Positions 50,639-61,300 of a DNA stretch of 64,000 nucleotides are shown one piece after another. This DNA comes from Abelmoschus esculentus. Taxonomy: Eukaryota > Streptophyta > Magnoliopsida > Malvales > Malvaceae. Position 1 is the stretch's first letter, and every line of letters begins with the position of its first letter. The notes beneath the pieces are model-generated. The model worked only from the letters and a program-made list of their open reading frames with translations, was not told the origin of the DNA and searched no databases. Both the position numbers and the translations under genes were made by a program. The stretch lies in contig JAUCBN010000025.1 in NCBI GenBank assembly GCA_035048815.1, positions 9,448,501-9,512,500 on the forward strand, read 5' to 3'.

Positions 50639-53496
50639 TCAAAATTTGGGATTAAAATGTATAATTACATTCAAAAGTCCATAATTAACAATTTGAATCC
50701 ATAAAATTTGATTTAATATCATTTTCGATCGTTTTCTCGGGTTTAGAGCGTGTACGTCTAAAGGGGCTTTATAGGGAACCTGTTCAAATTTTAACCGAGT
50801 AAAAAGCAAAAAAAATGAAAGTAAGCTGTATAATTAGGTTCAAAAGCATAAATTAACTGTTTGAACACATAAAATTTGAGTTAATATCATTTTCGATCGT
50901 TTTGTAGGGTTTAGAACATGCATGTCTAGAGGGGTTTATAATGAACCCGTTCGAATTTTAAACGAGTAAAAAGCTCCAAAATTGAGATTAAGCTGTATAA
51001 TTAGGTTCAAAAGCCCTTAATTAACAATTTCAACCCACAAAATTTAATTTAATATCATTTTCGATCGTTTTGTAGGGTTTAGAGCGTGCATGTCTAAAGG
51101 GGTTTATAGTGAACCCGTTCGAATTTTAACCGAGTAAAAAGCTCAAAATTTGGGATTAAAATGTATAATTACTTTCAAAAGTCCATAATTAAAAATTTGA
51201 ATCCATAAAATTTGATTTAATATCATTTTCGATCGTTTTGTCGGGTTTAGAGCGTGTACGTCTAAAGGGGCTTTATAGGGAACCTGTTCAAATTTTAACC
51301 GAGTAAAAAGCAAAAAAAATGAAAGTAAGCTGTATAATTAGGTTCAAAAGCATAAATTAACTATTTGAACCCATAAAATTTGAGTTAATATCATTTTCGA
51401 TCGTTTTGTAGGGTTTAGAACATGCATGTCTAAAGGGGTTTATAATGATCCCGTTCGAATTTTAAACGAGTAAAAAGCTCCAAAATTGAGATTAAGCTGT
51501 ATAATTAGGTTCAAAAGCCCTTAATTAACAATTTCAACCCATAAAATTTAATTTAATATCATTTTCGGTCGTTTTGTAGGGTTTATAGCGTGCATGTCTA
51601 AAGGGGTTTACAGTGAACCCGTTCGAATTTTAACCGAGTAAAAAGCTCAAAATTTGGGATTAAAATGTATAATTACTTTCAAAAGTCCATAATGAAAAAT
51701 TTGAATCCATAAAATTTGATTTAATATCATTTTCGATCGTTTTGTCGGGTTTAGAGCGTGTACGTCTAAAGGGGCTTTATAGGGAACCTGTTCAAATTTT
51801 AACCGAGTAAAAAGCAAAAAAATAAAATTAAGCTGTATAATTAGGTTCAAAAGCATATAATTAACTATTTCAACCCATAAAATTTAATTTAATATCATTT
51901 TCGATCGTTTTGTAGGGTTTAGAACGTGCATGTCTAAAGGGGTTTATAGTGAACCCGTTCGAATTTTAACCGAGTAAATAGCTCAAAATTTGATATTAAG
52001 CTGTATAATTAGGTTCAAAAGCCCTTAATTAACAATTTCAACACATAAAATTTAATTTAATATCATTTTCGATCGTTTTGTAGGGTTTAGAGCGTGCATG
52101 TCTAAAGGGGTTTATAGTGAACCCGTTCGAATTTTAACCGAGTAAAAAGCTCAAAATTTGGGATTAAAATATATAATTAGATTCAAAAGTCGATAATTAA
52201 AAATTTAAACCCATAAAATTTGATTTAATATCATTTTCGATCGTTTTGTCGGGTTTAGAGCGTCTACGTCTAAAGGGGATTTATGGGGAACCTGTTCAAA
52301 TTTTAACCGAATAAAAAGCAAAAAAAAATGAAAGTAAGCTGTATAATTAGGTTCAAAAGCATATAATTAACTATTTCAACCCATAAAATTTGATTTAATA
52401 TCATTTTCGATCGTTTTGTAGGGTTTAGAACGTGCATGTCTAAAGGGGTTTATAGTGAACCCGCTCGAATTTTAACCGAGTAAAAAGCTCAAAATTTGAG
52501 ATTAAGCTGTATAATTAGTTTCAAAAGCCCATAATTAACAATTTCAACCCATAAAATTTAATTTAATATCATTTTCGATTGTTTTATAGGGTTTAGAGCG
52601 TGCATGTCTAAAGGGCTATATAATGAACCAGTTATAATTTTAACCGAGTAAAAAGCTCAAGATTTGGGATTAAAATGTATAATTACATTCAAAAGTCCAT
52701 AATTAACAATTTCAACCCATAAAATTTGATTTAATATCATTTTCGATCGTTTTGTCGGGTTTAGAGCGTCTACGTCTAATGGGGCTTTATAGGGAACCTG
52801 TTCAAATTTTAACCGAGTAAAAAGCAAAAAAAATGAAAGTAAGCTGTATAATTAGGTTCAAAAGCATATAATTAACTATTTCAACCCATAAAATTTGATT
52901 TAATATCATTTTCGATCGTTTTGTAGGGTTTAGAACGTGCATGTCTAAAGGGGTTTATAGTGAACCCGTTCGAATTTTAACCAAGTAAAAAGCTCAAATT
53001 TGAGATTAAACGGTATAATTAGCTTCAAAAGCCCATAATTAACAATTTCAAACCATAAAATTTAATTTAATATCATTTTCCATCGTCTTGTAGTGTTTAG
53101 AGCGTGCATGTCTAAAGGGCTATATAATGAACCCGTTCGAATTTTAACCGAGTAAAAAGCTCAAAATTTGGGATTAAGCTGTATAATTAGATCTAAAAGT
53201 CCATAATTAACAATTTCAATCCATAAAATTTGATTTAATATCATTTTCGATCGTTTTGTCGGGTTTAGAGCGTATACGTCTAAAGGGCCTTTATAGGGAA
53301 CCTGTTCAAATTTTAACCGAGTAAAAAACAAAAAAATAAAATTAAGCTGTATAATTAGGTTCAAAAGCATATAATTAACTATTTCAACCCATAAAATTTG
53401 ATTTAATATCATTTTCGATCGTTTTGTAGGGTTTAGAACATGCATGTCTAAAGGGGTTTATAGTGAACCCGTTCGAATTTTAACCGAGTAAAAAGC
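50639..53496. repeat. Right transition zone: ABC trimers with flank-type B monomers
   Basis: Trimer spacing continues, but monomers diverge. B monomers begin caaaaaaaatgaaag (about 50807, 51310, 52320, 52826). A 503-bp duplication is visible: gcataaattaac with ttgagttaatatc at about 50848 and 51351, and agctccaaaattg at about 50973 and 51476. From about 52430 the segment carries marks of the left flank: gaacccgctcg, gattgttttatagg, accagttataatt, gagcgtctacg and agatctaaaagtcc. Confidence 0.85.
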
Positions 53497-53832
53497 TCAA
53501 AATTTGAGATTAAGCTGTATAATTAGGTTCAAAAGCCCATAATTAACAATTTCAACCCATAAAATTTAATTTAATATCATTTTCGATCGTTTTGTAGGGT
53601 TTAGAGCGTGCATGTCTAAAGGGGTTTATAGTGAACCCGTTCGAATTTTAAACGAGTAAAAAGCTCAAAATTTGAGATCAAGCTGTATAATTATGTTCAA
53701 AAGCCCATAATTAACAATTTCAACCCATAAAATTTAATTTAATATCATTTTCGATCGTTTTGTAGGGTTTAGAGCGTGCATGTCTAAAGGGGTTTATAGT
53801 GAACCCGTTCGAATTTTAACCGAGTAAAAAGC
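53497..53832. repeat. Core-type C-C pair inside the right flank
   Basis: Two C monomers in the ABCC arrangement. The second has ttttaaacgag, ttgagatcaagc (near 53671) and ttatgttc, a combination otherwise seen only at 46448 and 48464 in super-HOR units 4 and 5. Both end ggggtttatagtgaac, the core form, while neighbouring flank C monomers end gggctatataatgaac. The likely origin is gene conversion or translocation of a core segment. Confidence 0.8.
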
Positions 53833-55712
53833 TCAAAATTTGGGATTAAAATGTATAATTAGATTCAAAAGTCCATAATTAACAATTTCAACCCATAAAA
53901 TTTGATTTAATATCATTTTCAATCGTTTTGTCGGGTTTAGAGCGTGTACGTCTAAAGGGGCTTTATAGGGAACCTGTTCAAATTTTAACCGAGTAAAAAA
54001 CAAAAAAATAAAATTAAGCTGTATAATTAGGTTCAAAAGCATATAATTAACTATTTCAACCCATAAAATTTGATTTAATATCATTTTCGATCGTTTTGTA
54101 GGGTTTAGAACATGCATGTCTAAAGGGGTTTATAGTGAACCCGTTCGAATTTTAACCGAGTAAAAAGCTCAAAATTTGAGATTAAGCTGTATAATTAGGT
54201 TCAAAAGCCCATAATTAACAATTTCAACCCATAAAATTTAATTTAATATCATTTTCGATCGTTTTGTAGGGTTTAGAGCGTGCATGTCTAAAGGGGTTTA
54301 TAGTGAACCCGTTCGAATCTTAACCGAGTAAAAAACTCAAAATTTGGGATTAAAATGTATAATTACTTTCAAAAGTCCATAATTAAAAATTTGAATCCAT
54401 AAAATTTGATTTAATATCATTTTCGATCGTTTTGTCGGGTTTAGAGCGTGTACGTCTAAAGGGGCTTTATAGGGAACCTGTTCAAATTTTAACCGAGTAA
54501 AAAGCAAAAAAAGTGAAATTAAGCTCTATAATTAAGTTCAAAAGCATATAATTAACTACTTCAACCCATAAAATTTGATTTAATATCATTTTCGATCGTT
54601 TTGTAGGGTTTAGAACGTGCATGTCTAAAGGGGTTTATAGTGAACCCGTTCGAATTTTAACCGAGTAAAAAGCTCAAAATTTGAGATTAAGCTGTATAAT
54701 TTGGTTCAAAAGACCATAATTAACAATTTCAACCCATAAAATTTAATTTAATATCATTTTCGATCGTTTTGTAGGGTTTAGTGCGTGCAAGTCTAAAGGG
54801 CTATATAATGAACAAGTTAGAATTTTAACCGACTAAAAAGCTCAAAAATTGGGATTAAAATGTATAATTAGATTCAAAAGTCCATAATTAACAATTTTAA
54901 ACCATAAAATTTGATTTAATATCATTTTCGATTGTTTAGTCGGGTTTAGAGCGTGCTCGTCTAAAGGGGCTTTAGAGGGAACCTGTTCAGATTTTAACCG
55001 AGTAAAAAGCAAAAAAAATGAAAGTAAGCTGTATAATTAGGTTCAAAAGCACATAATTAACTCTTTCAACCCATAAAATTTGATTTAATATCATTTTCGA
55101 TCGTTTCGTAGGGTTTAGAACGTGCATGTCTAAAGGGGTTTATAGTGAACCCTTTCGTATTTTAACCGAGTAAAAAGCTCAAAATTTGAGATTAAGCTGT
55201 ATAATTAGTTTCAAAAGCCGATAATTAACAATTTCAACCCATAAAATTTAATTTAATATCATTTTCGATTGTTTTATAGGGTTTAGAGCGTGCATGTCTA
55301 AAGGGCTATATAATGAACCAGTTATAATTTTAACCGAGTAAAAAGCTCAAAATTTGGGATTAAAATGTTTAAGTAGATTCAAAAGTCCATAATTAACAAT
55401 TTCAACCCATAAAATTTGATTTAATATCATTTTCGATCGTTTTGTCGGGTTTAGAGCGTGTACGTCTAAAGGGGCATTATAGGGAACCAGTTCAAATTTT
55501 AACCGAGTAGAAAGCAAAAAAAATGAAATTAAGCTGTATAATTAGGTTCAAAAGGATATAATTAACTATTTCAACCCATAAAATTTGATTTAATATCATT
55601 TTCGATCGTTTTGTAGTGTTTAGAACGTGCATGTCTAAAGGGGTTTATAGTGAACCCGTTCGAATTTTAACCGAGTAAAAAGCTCAAAATTTGAGATTAA
55701 GTTGCATAATTA
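53833..55712. repeat. Right flank, diverged ABC trimers
   Basis: Trimer order persists (A at 53833, 54337 and 54841, and onward) with rising single-base divergence. C monomers ending gggctatataatgaac return from about 54798. An antisense 94-codon frame persists only in the first AB pair. Nothing but satellite sequence is present. Confidence 0.85.
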
Positions 55713-57044
55713 GGTTCAAAAGCCCATAATTAACAATTTCAACCCATAAAATTTGATTTAATATCATTTTCGATCGTTTTGTCGGGTTTTGAGCGTGCAT
55801 GTCTAAAGGGCTATATAATGAACCAGTTAGAATTTGAACCGAGTAAAAAGCTCAAAATTTGGGATTAAAATGTATAATTGGATACAAAAGTCCATAATTA
55901 AAAATTTCAACGCATAAAATTTGATTTAGTATCATGTTCGATCGTTTTATAGGGTTTAGAACGTGTACGTCTAAAGGGTATTATAGGGAACTTGTTCAAA
56001 TTTTAATAGACTAAAAAGTAAAAAAATGAAAGTAAGCTGTATAGTTAGGTTCAAAAGCATATAATTAACTATTTCAACCCATAAAATTTGATTTAATATC
56101 ATTTTTGATTGTTTCGTAGGGTTTCGAACGTGCATGTCTAAAGGGGTTTATAGTGAACCCGTTCGAATTTTAACCGAGTAAAAAGCTCAAAATTTGAGAT
56201 TAAGCTGTATAATTTGGTTCAAAAGCACATAATTAACAACTTCAACCCATAAAATTTAATTTAATATTATTTTCGATCGTTTTGTAGGGTTTAGAGCGTG
56301 CATGTCTAAAGTACTATATAATGAACCCGTTCGAATTTTAACCGAGTAAAAAGCTCAAAATTTGAGATTAAGCTGTATAATTAGGTTCAAAAGCCCATAA
56401 TTAACAATTTCAACCCATAAAATTTGATTTAATATCATTTTCGATCGTTTTGTCGGGTTTTGAGCGTGCATGTCTAAAGGGCTATATAATGAACCAGTTA
56501 GAATTTGAACCGAGTAAAAAGCTCAAAATTTGGGATTAAAATGTATAATTGGATACAAAAGTCCATAATTAAAAATTTCAACGCATAAAATTTGATTTAG
56601 TATCATGTTCGATCGTTTTATAGGGTTTAGAACGTGTACGTCTAAAGGGTATTATAGGGAACTTGTTCAAATTTTAATAGACTAAAAAGTAAAAAAATGA
56701 AAGTAAGCTGTATAGTTAGGTTCAAAAGCATATAATTAACTATTTCAACCCATAAAATTTGATTTAATATCATTTTTGATTGTTTCGTAGGGTTTCGAAC
56801 GTGCATGTCTAAAGGGGTTTATAGTGAACCCGTTCGAATTTTAACCGAGTAAAAAGCTCAAAATTTGAGATTAAGCTGTATAATTTGGTTCAAAAGCACA
56901 TAATTAACAACTTCAACCCATAAAATTTAATTTAATATTATTTTCGATCGTTTTGTAGGGTTTAGAGCGTGCATGTCTAAAGTACTATATAATGAACCCG
57001 TTCGAATTTTAACCGAGTAAAAAGCTCAAAATTTGAGATTAAGA
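55713..57044. repeat. 671-bp tandem duplication (four monomers per copy)
   Basis: Copy 1 is about 55713-56383 and copy 2 about 56384-57044. They share rare variants at 671 bp: cgggttttgagcg (55783 and 56454), atcatgttcg, ggtattatagggaacttg, aatagactaaaaagt and ctaaagtactatataatg (56303 and 56974). I saw no difference across most of the aligned length, so this is one of the youngest events in the right flank. Confidence 0.88.
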
Positions 57045-60000
57045 TGTATAATTAGATTCAAAAGCCCATAATTAACAATTTCAACCCATAAAATTTAATT
57101 TAATATCATTTTCGATCGTTTTGTAGGGTTAGAGCGTGCATGTCTAAAGGGCTATATAATGAACTGGTTAGAATTTGAACCGAGTAAAAAGCTCAAAATT
57201 TGGGATTAAAATGTATAATTGGATTCAAAAGTCCATAATTAACAATTTCAACCCATAAAATTTGATTTAATATCATGTTCGATCGTTTTATAGGGTTTAG
57301 AGCGTGTACGTCTAAAGGGGCATTATATGGAACCTGTTCAAATTTTAATATACTAAAAAGCAAAAAAAATGAAAGTAAGTTGTATAGTTAGGTTCAAAAG
57401 CATATAATTAACTATTTCAACCCATAAAATTTGATTTAATATCATTTTTGATTGTTTTGTAGGGTTTCGAACGTGCATGTCTAAAGGGGTTTATAGTGAA
57501 CCCGTTCGAATTTTAACCGAGTAAAAAGCTCAAAATTTGAGATTAAGCTGTATAATTTGGTTCAAAAGCCCATAATTAACAATTTCAACCCATAAAATTT
57601 AATTTAATATCATTTTCGATCGTTTTGTAGGGTTTAGAGCATGCAAGTCTAAAGGGCTATATAATGAACCAATTAGAATTTTAACCGACTAAAAAGCTCA
57701 AAAATTGGGATTAAAATGTATAATTAGATTCAAAAGTCCATAATTAACAATTTCAACCCATAAAATTTGATTTAATATCATGTTCGATCGTTTTATAGGG
57801 TTTAGAGCGTGTACGTCTAAAGGGGCATTATAGGGATCCTGTTCAAAATTTAATATACTAAAAAGCAAAAAAAAGGAAAGTAAGTTGTATAGTTAGGTTC
57901 AAAAGCATATAATTAACTATTTCAACCCATAAAATTTGATTTAATATCATTTTCGATCGTTTTGTAGGGTTTAGAACGTGCATGTCTAAAGGTGTTTATA
58001 GTGAACCTGTTCGAATTTTAACCGGATAAAAATATAAAAAAATTGAGATTAAGCTATATAATTAGGTTCAAAAGCCCATAATTAACAATTCCAACCCATA
58101 AAATTTAATTTAATATCATTTTCGATCGTTTTGTAGGGTTTAGAGCGTGCATGTCTAAAGGGCTATATAATGAACGAATTTGAATTTGAACAGAGTAAAA
58201 AGCTCAAAATTTGGGATTAAAATGTATAATTAGATTCAAAAGTCCATAGTTAGCAACATCAACCCATAAAATTTGATTTAATATCATTTTCGATCGTTTA
58301 GTCAGGTTTAGAGCGTGTACGTCTAAAGGGGCTCTATAGGGAACCTGTTCAAATTTTAAACGAGTATAAGGCAAAAAAATGAAATTAAGGTGTATAATTA
58401 GGTTCGAAAGAATATAGTTAACTATTTCAACCCATAAAATTTGATTTAATATCATTTTCGATCGTTTTGAATGGTATAGAACGTGCATGTCTAAAGGGGT
58501 TTATATTGAACCCGTTCGAATTTTAATCTAGTAAAAAGCTAAAAAATTTGAGATTAAGCTGTATAATTAGGTTCAAAAGCCAATGATTAACAATTCCAAC
58601 ACATAAAATTTAATTTAATATCATTTTCGATCGTTTTGTAGGGTATAGTGTGTGCATGTCTAAAGGGCTATATAATGAACCAGTTAGAATTTTATCCGAG
58701 TAAAAAGCTCAAAATTTGGGATTAAGATGTGTAATTAGATTCAAAAGTCCATAATTAACAATTTCAACCCACAAAATTTGATTTAATATCATGTTCGATC
58801 GTTTTGTCAGGTTTAGATTGTGTTCGTCTAAAGGGGCATTATAGGGAACCTATTCAAATTTTAACCTAGTAAAAAGCAAAAAAATGAAAGTAAGCTGTAT
58901 AATTAGGTTCAAAATAATATAATTAACTATTTCAACCCATAAAATTTGATTTAATATCATTTTCGATCTTTTTGTAGGGTTTCGAACGTGCATGTCTAGA
59001 GGGGTTTGTAGTGAACACGTTCGAATTTTAACCGAGTAAAAAGCTCAAAATTTTAGATTAAGATGTATAATTAGATTCAAAAGCCCATAATTAACAATTT
59101 CAACCCATAAAATTTAATTTAATATCATTTTCGATCGTTTTGTAGGGTTTAGAGCGTGCATGCCTAAAGGGCTATATAATGAACCAGTTAGAATTTGAAC
59201 CGAGTAAAAAGCTCAAAATTTGGGATTAAAATGTATAATTGGATTCAAAAGTCCATAATTAAAAATTTAAACCCATAAAATTTCATTTAATATCATGTTC
59301 GATCGTTTTATAGGATTTAGAGCGTGTACGTCTAAAGGGGCATTATAGGGAACCTGTTCAAATTTTAATAGACTAAAAAGCAAAAAAATGAAAGTAAGCT
59401 GTATAGTTAGGTTCAAAAGCATATAATTAACTATTTCAACCCATAAAATTTGATTTAATATCATTTTCGATCGTTTTGTAGGGTTTAGAACATGCATGTC
59501 TAAAGGTGTTTATAGTGAACCTGTTCGAATTTTAACCGAGAAAAAAGCTCAATATTTGGGATTAAGCTGTATAATTTGGTTCAAAATCTCATAATTAACA
59601 ATTTCAACCCATAAAATTTAATTTAATATCATTTTCGATCGTTTTGTAGGGTTTAGAGCGTTCATGTCTAAAGCGCTATATAATGAACCAGTTAGAATTT
59701 TAACCGACCAAAAAGCTCAAAATTTGGGATTAAAATTTATAATTAGATTCAAAAGTCCATAATTAACAATTTCAACCCATAAAATTTGATTTAATATCAT
59801 TTTCGATCCTTTTATAGGGTTTAGAGCGTGTACGTCTAAAGGGGCATTATAGGGAACCTGTTCAAATTTTAACCGAATAAAAAGCAAAAAAAAATGAAAG
59901 TAAGCTGTATAATTAAGTTCAAAAGCATATAATTAACTATTTCAACCCATAAAATTTGATTTAAAATCATTTTTGATTGTTTCGTAGGGTTTCGAACGTG

Positions 60001-61300
60001 CATGTCTAAAGGGGTTTATAGTGAACCCGTTCCAATTTTAACCGAGTAAAAAGCTCAAAATTTGAGATTAAGCTGTATAATTTGGTTCAAAAGCACATAA
60101 TTAACAACTTCAACCCATAAAATTTAATTTAATATTATTTTCGATTGTTTTGTAGGGTTTAGAGCGTGCATGTCTAAAGGGCTATATAATGAACCAGTTA
60201 GAATTTTAACCGACTAAAAAGCTCAAAATTTGGGATTAAAATGTATAATTAGATTCAAAAGTACATAATTAACAACTTCAACCCATAAAATTTTATTAAA
60301 TATCATTTTCGATCATTTTTTTGTGTTTAGAGCGTGTACGTCTAAAGGGGCATTATAGGGAACCTGTTCAAATTTTAACCGAGTAAAAACCAAAAAAAAT
60401 GAAAGTAAGCTGTATAATTAGGTTCAAAAGAATATAATTAACTATTTCAACCCATAAAATTTGATTTAATATCATTTTCGATCGTTTTGTAGGGTTTAGA
60501 ACGTGCATGTCTAAAAGGGTTTATAGTGAACCCGTTCGAATTTTAACCGAGTAAAAAGCTCAAAATTTGAGATTAAGATGTATAATTAGATTCAAAAGCC
60601 CGTAATTAACAATTTCAACCCATAAAATTTAATTTAATATCATTTTCGATCGTTTTGTAAGGTTTAGAGCGTGCATGCCTAAAGGCCTATATAATGAACC
60701 AGTTAGAATTTGAACCGAGTAAAAAGCTCAAAATTTGGGATTAAAATGTATAATTGGATTCAAAAGTCCATAATTAACAATTTCAACCCATAAAATTTGA
60801 TTTAATATCATGTTCGATCGTTTTATAGGGTTTAGAACGTGTACGTCAAAAGGGGCATTATAGGGAACCTGTTCAAATTTTAATAGACTAAAAAGCAAAT
60901 AAAATGAAAGTAAGCTGTATAGTTAGGTTCAAAAGCATATAAGTAACTATTTCAACCCATAAAATTTGATTTAATATCATTTTCGATCGTTTTGTAGGGT
61001 TTAGAACGTGCATGTCTAAAGGTGTTTATAGTGAACCTGTTCGAATTTTAACCGGGTAAAAAGCTAAAAAATTTGAGATTAAGCTGTATAATTAGGTTCA
61101 AAATCCCATAATTAACAATTCCAACCCATAAAATTTAATTTAATATCATTTTCGATCGTTTTGTAGGGTTTAGAGCGTGCATGTCTAAAGGGCTATATAA
61201 TGAACCTGTTAGAATTTGAACCGAGTAAAAAGCTCAAAATTTGGGATTAAAATGTATAATTAGATTCAAAAGTCCATAGTTAACAACTTCAACCCATAAA
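57045..61300. repeat. Right flank, diverged ABC trimers (~505-bp period)
   Basis: C monomers ending gggctatataatgaac occur about every 505 bp (near 57150, 57654, 58158, 58665, 59169, 59672, 60179, 60685, 61190). A monomers often have aggggcattatagggaac and B monomers aatagactaaaaagc or aatatactaaaaagc. No longer period is obvious by eye. Confidence 0.83.
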
